Source: Pedobacter nyackensis (GTDB lineage Bacteria; Bacteroidota; Bacteroidia; Sphingobacteriales; Sphingobacteriaceae). From it: 64,000 bases of DNA. Shown here piece by piece: positions 10,125 through 17,543 of this stretch. Numbering within the stretch: position 1 is the stretch's first letter; the number at the start of each line of letters is the position of its first letter. The notes beneath the pieces are model-generated. The model saw only the letters and a list, made by a program, of their open reading frames with translations, had not been told where the DNA came from and did not search any database. Location of the stretch: NCBI RefSeq assembly GCF_900176505.1, contig NZ_FWYB01000004.1:186001-250000 (forward strand), in the 5' to 3' direction. Position numbers and translations under genes: made by a program.

Positions 10125-10153
10125 GCTTTTAAGGTTTAATTTGAGGCTCGAAT

Positions 10154-10873
10154 TTAGTCCCATGGATCAAATCGGAAGGCCAATGGTACATCTCCGTATT
10201 TATGTTCATACTTAGCTGGATTGAGATTGTAGTCCTCTATTTTCTTATTTAGATATTTGCTAATGTTATTTAGATCTCCATATAAAATGTCAGCTAAATC
10301 ATAATAGCCCATCATATCGTAAAAGAATTGGTATTTAGCTTTTGTACACCTACCTAAAACGTAGGCTGCGAAAGAATTATTCACCCAATTGGTAGGTATG
10401 CCATCGGATAGGTTGATGCGAGCCCTGGTGGTATCGGGCACCTCAAACAGCTCATCAGCAACCAGACTTAAAGCAATGTTCTTCTGCGTATCCATAAGTG
10501 TTGGGTTTCGAATTATCTTACAAGGAACAAGCACATAATGTGCCCCAGCTGGCAACACCACATTTTCATTTAGTTCGTAGTCGCTGCCTTTTGTTGCAGA
10601 ACCCGCTACCTTGATTTTTATTTTTCGATCTTCTTTGCCTGGTATTCCCTGCAAGCGAACCATAAAATTGATAGTGGTTTCTTGCAGATCAGTAAATCCA
10701 AATGAAACGTTTCGAACTGAGTCCATATCATTTTCAGGAGTACTTCTCTCATCCATTTTAACACCAATAAATAGTGCAGATTTCCCTGTGAACAAATCGA
10801 TTTCATCTTCTTTGCACGAAAATGCCATGCTGATTGTGAAGATTAGAAAGCAGCGTGTTATTATCTTCTTCAT
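10154..10873 (-). CDS. DUF4843 domain lipoprotein
   Basis: A lipoprotein of 239 residues with signal MKKIITRCFLIF and lipobox Ala-Phe-Ser-Cys, followed by Lys-Glu-Asp-Glu. The body matches the DUF4843 pattern as I know it: an N-terminal beta-sandwich (about 45-130) with IKIKVAGSATKGSDYELNEN, and a C-terminal part starting at about 160 (WVNNSFAAYVLGRCTKAKYQFFYDMMGYYDLADI). This family is regularly encoded between SusD and a PKD-like lipoprotein, exactly as here. The function is unknown, and a cell-surface accessory role to the SusCD complex is inferred. Spacing is 24 bases to susD upstream and 29 bases to the PKD-like gene downstream, supporting one transcript. Confidence 0.85.
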   Translation of the reverse strand: MKKIITRCFLIFTISMAFSCKEDEIDLFTGKSALFIGVKMDERSTPENDMDSVRNVSFGFTDLQETTINFMVRLQGIPGKEDRKIKIKVAGSATKGSDYELNENVVLPAGAHYVLVPCKIIRNPTLMDTQKNIALSLVADELFEVPDTTRARINLSDGIPTNWVNNSFAAYVLGRCTKAKYQFFYDMMGYYDLADILYGDLNNISKYLNKKIEDYNLNPAKYEHKYGDVPLAFRFDPWD

Positions 10874-10897
10874 AATTTTTTTGTTTAAGGTTGTGTG

Positions 10898-12331
10898 TTA
10901 GTTTGGTCGTGGTCTGTCACCAAAGTTGATTTCATCTGCTGGCATTGGTAATATATATTTGAATTGCTGGCTCCAACCACCTGCATTTAATGCGTTATGT
11001 CGTTTGTAATAATAAAACAGCTGTCCTTCTCCAAAAAACTCTTTTTTGTATTCCTTATAAATTTCCGCTTTTAGCATTTCCGGATCCAGATTTACCAACG
11101 CTGCGGGAATATTACGCGCCTGCCTTACTTTATTCAAATAACCTGCGGCTTCAGTTAGGTTTTCGGCCGTTTCTGCAGCTATATAATACATTTCTGAGAT
11201 GCGGATCATGGGCATTTTGTAAGTGTATTTTTTCAATGGATCTACCTGCCAGAGTTTAGAAGGTACCGATTGTACAGTGCCATCTGTTTCGAAGAACTCT
11301 TTGCGGTAATCGGCATAGCCTTCAAATAAGTCTGTCAGTGGCTCGCGGGGAATTAATGCCAACCCACCTTGTACCTGACTTACATAGCCGGTAATAAAAG
11401 ATTGAAGCGAACGGATATTTAAGGTAAATACCTGCTCTGTTGAAAAAGTTCTATCACGCTTGTTGCGCTCTACATTTGTAGCATCTACCGCCTGGACAAA
11501 TGGAAACAATCCTTTAATCTGCTGTGCATCAATAACCTCTTTTGCACAATTAAAAGCTTCCCTATCTGAATTGCCACGGTAAAGGTAGGCGCGTGCCATA
11601 AGTCCTTTTGCCGCAAAGTAATTGAGATGATACTGTCTGTTTTTAAAATATAGATCGGTTAAAGGTTTGCCCGTAAGTATAGGATCGGCCTTTAATAGTT
11701 TTTCGGCATTGGTTAAGTCGATCAATAATTTATCCATAAAAGCATCATAGGATAGTGATTGGGACGTGTTTTTGCTGAATTCATCAACATAGGGCAACCA
11801 TTTTTCAGTTTCGTTGTTTGCTATTTTGTGGGGAGCATACAGACGCAGCAAATCCAGATGTAAAAAGGCACGGATGGCTAAAGCTTCTCCTTTGATCAGT
11901 GCGTGGGAGGTTTCTGAGGTGAAAACGGGCTCATTCTTATCAATGAAAGCAAGGATGTTGTTTACATTCGCAATGGCATTAAATTGCTTATTCCATATGG
12001 CATTACTTAGCTGTAAGCTTTGGTCGATCTTAAACTCGAAGTATTGTGTGTAAAAATAAGGACTCATTTCATGTAGTGGTCCATATTGTTGTGCTATAAC
12101 ATCAGTTAAGCCGAATGTAAGTTCGCGACCATATAGTTCGGCCTCACTCATTAAGGTATACACTCCACTTAAAGCCTCTTGAAATCCCCTTTCTGTTGAG
12201 AACAGCTGTGTAGCTTCTGTCTCATTTTCAGGAAGCACATTCAGCCATTTTTTGCAGGCATAAAATTGGGATAAAATAGTAAGTATGAATATGCTTACAA
12301 TAATTTGTCGTGTAATTTCTTTGTATTTCAT
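10898..12331 (-). CDS. SusD/RagB-family surface lipoprotein (FecR-linked system)
   Basis: SusD-like binding lipoprotein of 477 residues, on the short side for the family. The signal ends in a lipobox with Tyr-Ala-Cys at residue 26, followed by KKWLNVLPENETEATQLF, a typical SusD N-terminus. TPR-like helices are visible at about 145-165 (IKGEALAIRAFLHLDLLRLYAPH), and the C-terminal SusD signature covers IRISEMYYIAAETAEN, LNKVRQARNIP and EYKKEFFGEGQLFYYYKR. It follows its SusC by 14 bases. With the STN-containing SusC and the FecR protein it forms a signal-transducing uptake system. Confidence 0.92.
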   Translation of the reverse strand: MKYKEITRQIIVSIFILTILSQFYACKKWLNVLPENETEATQLFSTERGFQEALSGVYTLMSEAELYGRELTFGLTDVIAQQYGPLHEMSPYFYTQYFEFKIDQSLQLSNAIWNKQFNAIANVNNILAFIDKNEPVFTSETSHALIKGEALAIRAFLHLDLLRLYAPHKIANNETEKWLPYVDEFSKNTSQSLSYDAFMDKLLIDLTNAEKLLKADPILTGKPLTDLYFKNRQYHLNYFAAKGLMARAYLYRGNSDREAFNCAKEVIDAQQIKGLFPFVQAVDATNVERNKRDRTFSTEQVFTLNIRSLQSFITGYVSQVQGGLALIPREPLTDLFEGYADYRKEFFETDGTVQSVPSKLWQVDPLKKYTYKMPMIRISEMYYIAAETAENLTEAAGYLNKVRQARNIPAALVNLDPEMLKAEIYKEYKKEFFGEGQLFYYYKRHNALNAGGWSQQFKYILPMPADEINFGDRPRPN

Positions 12332-12345
12332 AATTCAGATCTATT

Positions 12346-15300
12346 TTAAAATGTTGCCTGGATGGAACCTATAAATGATTTTGCATAAGGATAGGAGGTA
12401 CCGCGTTCAGCTTTAACAGTAGAGAACCTTAGCAAATCGTTCATCGCAAATGATACCCTTAGTCTTTCCAGGAGCCTAGCATTCTTTATAAAATTTGTAT
12501 GGCGAAAATCATATCCAATATTAAGTGAGGATAATTTTAACTCATTGTTGTCTTGAACAAATCTGGAGGAAGGCATAGTTGGACTGCCATTTCTGGATAG
12601 TCTTTTATATTTTGCCGGTATACCAGGAGTTTCGGGGTTCCATCTTTCTGTAAATACCCGTTGATCTACGTTGTATTGTAAGTCGGCGTTTTCTACCTGA
12701 TTTACCAGCGTTTGATTATAGTCTTGGCCTCCTATTCTGTAGGAAATATTGGTAGATATAGACAGTCCCTTATAATCCAGATTAAATCCTAATGTACCTT
12801 GAACTGTTGCTAACGCATCACCAAGTACAACTTTATCTGCTGTATCCCATATATAGGTTCTGGTTCCATCTTTTTTCAAAAACACTTCCATCCCATTAAA
12901 AGGATCAATACCTAAAGAGCGTACACCCCAAATTGCACTTAACGATTCTCCTTCAGCATATTCTACCCTGGGCTGTTTTTTCCAACTGTTTTCCGGGTTG
13001 GGATCGATATCCGATTGATTCTTGTCGGTAGCATCATTAATGGCTGATAATGCATCTCCTATTTTTAACAATTTGTTTTTGTTATGGGCCAAATTTCCAA
13101 ATACCGATAATTGGATATCTTGCTTCGTATTGGATATCAGGAGCACGTTTGCCCTTACTTCAATACCTTTATTTTCTGATTTACCCAAATTCTCGGTATA
13201 GTTATCGAATCCGGTTGATGGTACCACTTTGATTGGCGTTAGCAAATCTGATGTGGTTTTGGTATAAAAATCGAATGATAGGTTAAAGCGCTTAAATACA
13301 GATAGATCTGCGCCTATATTTTTATCCAATGTTTGTTGCCATTTCAGTTCCGGATTACTCAAAGCCAGTAGGTTAGCACCGATCACATCATCATATACAC
13401 GGTCGTTGAAATAGGCATAGGTAGCCATGGCAAGGTAGGACTCAAAGTTTTGAGAGCCGGTGTAACCATAGGATCCTCTGATTTTTAGGTTGTTAATAAT
13501 GGAACTTTCTTTTAAGAAATTCTCTTGATGAATATTCCAGCCCGCACCAACAGACCAGAAGTGTCCCCAACGATTATTTGCACCAAATAGGGAAGAGGCA
13601 CTGGCCCTATAGTTGGCATCCAAAAGGTATCTTGAATCATAAGAGTAATTCGTTGAAGCAACTATACCCAACTCCCGTGCTTTAGTGTCTTTACCAAAGG
13701 GTTTATCATTTTCCATGTATTGCCTGGCTTGTGATATCGAAGTTGCATTATCTGCAAAACCCTGTCCTTTAAAACTCTCCATCTTGCTTTGGTTTTCTGA
13801 AACAGTATATTGGTTGTTAAAGAAAATCAAGTGCTTTCCAATCAATTTGGAATAGCTTAGTCCAACATCTGAGGATAGATTGAATCGGTTTTCATGTGAT
13901 TTTGTATATTCTCCGCGTTTGTAATAAGCATCGTTTGCAGCATCTGGTCGCACTGCACGAAAATTATATGGAGAATTTGGATCTAAAGTCGCGTAATTGG
14001 ACGGATAAAACAGATCTCCATCAGTTTTTAACTTAGTAATGCCAAGACGGCCAGTTAGCCTAAAGCCTTTTGGTAGTGCCCACTCGACATAAAAGTTGTT
14101 GGTTAGATCAAGATATGCTGTTTGGTTTAAGTACCTGGTATTGGCATTGAGCATAGGGTTATATATAGAGAACTCCTGATCAATGATCCCATCTCCATCA
14201 AGATCTGTAGCATGATACCTATCGTACACACCAAGGATGGGGATTAAGTGATCTCTTTCATCCTTCATTTTCCAATATGGGTTCATTTTTGAATAGTCTT
14301 CAAACGAGCCATAGGGAGATTCCTTGCCCTTATTAGATATAATAGAAAGCTGCTCTCTGAAAATGAGGTTTTTATAGCGGTATTGGAAACTAAAACCTCC
14401 CTCAAGGCTATTTCTGCTTGATCCCTTCATTACTCCTGCAATGTTATTGTATCCAACATTGAGGCTATACAAGACACTTTCATCCCCTCCATCTAATGAT
14501 AGTGAATGTTTGTTTCCTATTCCTACCTGTGTAGGTTGAGCTAGCCAATCGGTATTCACACCTTTAAGGATATCGCTATGTATGGCCTGATATTTTTGGT
14601 CGAGGGCCAATTGTTGTTCCGGATAAGGGGAAGAGAACATACCTGCCAAGCGCTCGACTTCAAGTTTCTGACTTGCGTTGGTTAGTCTATAATCGCTTAG
14701 TACAGGAGCTTGTATATTTAAATCTGCCTTATAGGAAATGAGTAGCTTTCCCGGCAATGGCTTTTTTGTCTCAATTACGATTACTCCATTTGCTCCTTTT
14801 GAACCATAAATTGCTTTTGCTGTAGCATCTTTTAATAAAGTGATACTCAAAATCCGGTTGATGTCCATATCAAAAACCCGTTCAATAGATTGTTCAAAGC
14901 CATCGATGATAAAAAGTGGTTGATTGGGACTAGAAGTATAGCGCGCTTTCATGTCTGAAAAAGATGAAGCACCTCTCATTTGTATATCGGGAATAGCATT
15001 AGGATTGGATCCCAATTGATCATTTACCAATAATTGAAAAGATGGATCTAAGCGTGATATCGCTTCAATGATGTTTAAGCTACCAGTACGTTCAAGATCT
15101 ACGGCTTTAAGCGTGTTAACTGCACCAGTATAGGTACTTTGCTTACGGGTAAACATACCTGTAACTACCGTTTCATCCAGTGCCGTTGCGACTGGATTTA
15201 AATGGACGGCAACGTTGGACTGATTCCGAATCGGAACATTTGTTGGCTTATATCCAATATATGATACCGTCAACGAGCTCTCAGTCGCATCTACAGGTAT

Positions 15301-15819
15301 ACTAAAGCTACCATCCGCTTGGGTGATTACCTTGGTAGGACTGGAGGGACTAGATATGGTAGCACCTGCCAATGGTTGCTTGGTTAATGCGTCAATGACA
15401 TGTCCACTCAGTTTTTTTACACCAGGTGCAGAACTTGTCGGACTTTCATTAACCGGGGTTTTTTGTTGTCGAAAAATAGAAATAATCCCTTTTTCAATTT
15501 TATAACCAAGGCCAATAGGTTTTAGGCTTTCCTCCAGAATCTGATTGAGCGGTTTATTTTTGGCTTGGTAGGTAATCCTTTGATTTTCATCTAAATCAGA
15601 GCTGGTAAATACCAACTCTAATTTGCTAAGTTTTCCGATCTTGGTGATGAATTCTTTGATGGAAATGTTCTTAACAGAGATGGTAATACGTTCTTCTTGT
15701 TGCTGCACAAGCCCTGCGGCTTGCGAGTTGAAGACAATTGTAAAGAGGAGTAATATGGTCAGTATTGCTTTAGGCCCCTTTGACAAAAGTTTTTTGTAAA
15801 AGCGAGTTGATTGGTTCAT
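12346..15819 (-). CDS. SusC-family TonB-dependent transporter with STN signalling domain
   Basis: A 1157-residue transporter. After the signal peptide (to about residue 35) it has a secretin/TonB short N-terminal (STN) domain at about 44-115 (ITISVKNISIKEFITKIGKL, then IGLGYKIEKGIISI), a low-complexity hinge, a carboxypeptidase-regulatory-like domain at 137-210, a plug to about 350 (SITLLKDATAKAIYGSKGAN), and the barrel. STN domains contact FecR-type anti-sigma factors, matching the fecR gene 74 bases upstream. The barrel ends in Ala-Thr-Phe. The start is unusual: the sequence ATGAACC around the start codon is repeated twice more just upstream. I kept the ATG at 15819 because the two upstream copies run into stops after three and four codons. 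Confidence 0.93.
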   Translation of the reverse strand: MNQSTRFYKKLLSKGPKAILTILLLFTIVFNSQAAGLVQQQEERITISVKNISIKEFITKIGKLSKLELVFTSSDLDENQRITYQAKNKPLNQILEESLKPIGLGYKIEKGIISIFRQQKTPVNESPTSSAPGVKKLSGHVIDALTKQPLAGATISSPSSPTKVITQADGSFSIPVDATESSLTVSYIGYKPTNVPIRNQSNVAVHLNPVATALDETVVTGMFTRKQSTYTGAVNTLKAVDLERTGSLNIIEAISRLDPSFQLLVNDQLGSNPNAIPDIQMRGASSFSDMKARYTSSPNQPLFIIDGFEQSIERVFDMDINRILSITLLKDATAKAIYGSKGANGVIVIETKKPLPGKLLISYKADLNIQAPVLSDYRLTNASQKLEVERLAGMFSSPYPEQQLALDQKYQAIHSDILKGVNTDWLAQPTQVGIGNKHSLSLDGGDESVLYSLNVGYNNIAGVMKGSSRNSLEGGFSFQYRYKNLIFREQLSIISNKGKESPYGSFEDYSKMNPYWKMKDERDHLIPILGVYDRYHATDLDGDGIIDQEFSIYNPMLNANTRYLNQTAYLDLTNNFYVEWALPKGFRLTGRLGITKLKTDGDLFYPSNYATLDPNSPYNFRAVRPDAANDAYYKRGEYTKSHENRFNLSSDVGLSYSKLIGKHLIFFNNQYTVSENQSKMESFKGQGFADNATSISQARQYMENDKPFGKDTKARELGIVASTNYSYDSRYLLDANYRASASSLFGANNRWGHFWSVGAGWNIHQENFLKESSIINNLKIRGSYGYTGSQNFESYLAMATYAYFNDRVYDDVIGANLLALSNPELKWQQTLDKNIGADLSVFKRFNLSFDFYTKTTSDLLTPIKVVPSTGFDNYTENLGKSENKGIEVRANVLLISNTKQDIQLSVFGNLAHNKNKLLKIGDALSAINDATDKNQSDIDPNPENSWKKQPRVEYAEGESLSAIWGVRSLGIDPFNGMEVFLKKDGTRTYIWDTADKVVLGDALATVQGTLGFNLDYKGLSISTNISYRIGGQDYNQTLVNQVENADLQYNVDQRVFTERWNPETPGIPAKYKRLSRNGSPTMPSSRFVQDNNELKLSSLNIGYDFRHTNFIKNARLLERLRVSFAMNDLLRFSTVKAERGTSYPYAKSFIGSIQATF

Positions 15820-15858
15820 AATTAGGTTTAGCGGTTCATCATTAGGTTATTGGTTCAT
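15811..15858 (-). repeat. Triplicated start-codon repeat before susC
   Basis: On the minus strand the gap between fecR and susC contains three imperfect tandem copies of a unit of 19-20 bases beginning ATGAACC and ending CCTAAT. Their ATG codons are at 15858, 15839 and 15819, and the last is the susC start. The first copy reads Met-Asn-Gln-stop, in the same frame as susC. The second reads Met-Met-Asn-Arg-stop if it begins at the ATG three bases earlier. These are decoy starts or tiny leader cistrons by appearance, with no demonstrated function. Confidence 0.8.
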
Positions 15859-15893
15859 AGTTGAATTGTTAAAATTTAATGCTGCGGTTTTTG

Positions 15894-16967
15894 TCATGGA
15901 CTTACATTGATGACATTACCGCTTTTTTTGAATTTGATATGATTTGTTCGTTCCAGCGCAACAAGGATATCTTCGATTTTTCTGTCTTTTTTTATTTTAA
16001 TGTATATTGGAATTGATTTGAGTGCTGTACTGCTGTATTCAAATTCTACCGAATACCATTTTTCTAGTTCGGTCAATACTTGCGCTAAACTTCGATCGTC
16101 AAAAAGAAATAGACCTTCTTTCCAGGCCAATACTTCCTCCGGATCAAATGCTGATACTTTTATGGGTTCGTTTTTTCGAAGTCGGGCTTCTTGACCAGGA
16201 GCAAGGGTTAGCACCTGATCTTCTTTAGCTACTTGTACCTTCCCCTCAATTAATGAAATTGCATCTGCACCCGCATCTTTATAGGATTTAATGTTAAAAT
16301 GAGTTCCCAGCACCTTTACTTCTCCTTGATTGGTTTTTACTATAAAAGGCTTCTTTTTGTCCTTAGCGACCTTAAAAAAGGCCTCGCCAGATAAGGTTAC
16401 TATACGACTATTGTCGGTGAATTTGGTCGGGAATATCAGTTTGCTATCTGCATTGAGCGTTACGGTTGTTCCGTCTATTAGGTCTATATCGTAGGTCTTT
16501 CCTTTGGGCACGATTAAGGTGTAGTCATTTTGCAAGGCCTGGTTTTTTACTTCCGGAATACCAAAGAGCTTACTTATTGCAGTACGGGGAACTTTTTTGT
16601 TTTTTTCTAGTTTTTCCGAAAGCTGATAGCTTTTGTTACCCGAAATGAGCATGATCTTGTCAACTGGTGTTTTGAGCGAAGTAGGGTTACCGGATTTCCA
16701 GAAAGTCAACGTGATGGTTGTCAATATCACAATAGCAGCGGCCACGCTGCCCCATTGAAACATCCTATATGTTTTTTGTTTTGGTTTGCTTTTAGGATTA
16801 TACTGTTCCAGTATGTTTTGTAGCGTGTCTACATCCCTAAGTTTTACATATAACTCCTCATTGGCTTTAGATTCTTGAATCCAGTCATACAGAATTTTGG
16901 ATTCCTCTTCGTCAAGCGTCCCATGTAGGGATTTCGTAATTAATTCTTTCAAAAGTATATTTTTCAA
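15894..16967 (-). CDS. FecR-family anti-sigma factor (inner-membrane signal receiver)
   Basis: FecR-like regulator of 357 residues. A cytoplasmic anti-sigma part (1-70, with LDEEESKILYDWIQES) precedes one membrane segment at about 72-90, then a periplasmic FecR domain (about 148-245: YTLIVPKGKTYDIDL, VTLSGEAFFKVAKD, VKVLGTHFNIKSY) and a C-terminal DUF4974 domain (about 285-355, starting FDDRSLAQVLTELEKWYSVEF). It would receive a signal from the STN domain of the adjacent SusC and release the ECF sigma factor. No sigma gene lies in front of it. The only candidate in the window is the one at 5902-6447, after five intervening genes. It is the first gene of this operon, facing a 576-base divergent intergenic region. 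Confidence 0.94.
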   Translation of the reverse strand: MKNILLKELITKSLHGTLDEEESKILYDWIQESKANEELYVKLRDVDTLQNILEQYNPKSKPKQKTYRMFQWGSVAAAIVILTTITLTFWKSGNPTSLKTPVDKIMLISGNKSYQLSEKLEKNKKVPRTAISKLFGIPEVKNQALQNDYTLIVPKGKTYDIDLIDGTTVTLNADSKLIFPTKFTDNSRIVTLSGEAFFKVAKDKKKPFIVKTNQGEVKVLGTHFNIKSYKDAGADAISLIEGKVQVAKEDQVLTLAPGQEARLRKNEPIKVSAFDPEEVLAWKEGLFLFDDRSLAQVLTELEKWYSVEFEYSSTALKSIPIYIKIKKDRKIEDILVALERTNHIKFKKSGNVINVSP

Positions 16968-17080
16968 GGTTAGCTTCTTTTAGTTCGTATTGCCTTTATT
17001 GGGGGTAATACGCAAAGCCCCCGGCCTTACCCTACGCTAAAAGAAAAAAAATATATTAGGAAGTCCTCCATCATAGAAAG

Positions 17081-17128
17081 CAAAATAGTACCGAACTGCA
17101 AAACATTTTGTGGAATGGTACTGTTTTG
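17081..17128. promoter_or_regulatory. 48-bp dyad in the divergent fecR/susC intergenic region
   Basis: Arms CAAAATAGTACC (17081-17092) and GGTACTGTTTTG (17117-17128) pair over 12 bases with one T-G mismatch or wobble. Inside the loop a second dyad, CAAAA-CA-TTTTG (17099-17110), is centred symmetrically with six bases on each side. It lies 113 bases before fecR and about 415 before the opposite susC. Both flanking operons point away from it, so a terminator role is unlikely. An operator for a dimeric or tetrameric regulator, or a structured fecR leader, is more plausible. A smaller 8-bp inverted repeat, AGCTAACA/TGTTAGCT, lies at 17158-17179. The rest of 16968-17543 is AT-rich and shows nothing I can name. 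Confidence 0.5.
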
Positions 17129-17543
17129 TCGCATTTAAGCCATTAAACCTAGCTCAGAGCTAACAATTGCCTGTTAGCTGACAATAGATTCCCGAAATTA
17201 GAAACACGCTACGTAGATTATTTATATTTTAATGCAAATAAAGCATTGTAAATAGTCAATTTAATAGTAGTTAACAGTTCTTGCTTTTAGCAACTTACAT
17301 ATATTAATTTAATGTGTTATTGATTACCGCTCATCTAGTGTTAGTGCACTGGCCTGGATGATTTCTTAAATGAGTTTTTCTAATTTCTATGGGAAACTAA
17401 ATGAGTTAATTACCTTAAAAACTAACCAAATGAACTATGTAAAAAACGTTACTCTTTCCTAAAGTCCAGATATAGCGATCCTGCTATTGGCGGCCAAGTA
17501 TTTATTAAAATTACAAACACTCAATTCTATTAATTTCAATACT

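Noticed and set aside
8568-10163. Longer start for the PKD-like lipoprotein at 10163
   Set aside because: It would put polar residues before the lipoprotein signal and overlap the DUF4843 gene; the ATG at 10124 is better.
17003-17032. GGGTAA/TTACCC and GGGGG/CCCCC pairings just before fecR
   Set aside because: The alternative stems compete, have long loops and lack a T-run; I could not support a specific attenuator.
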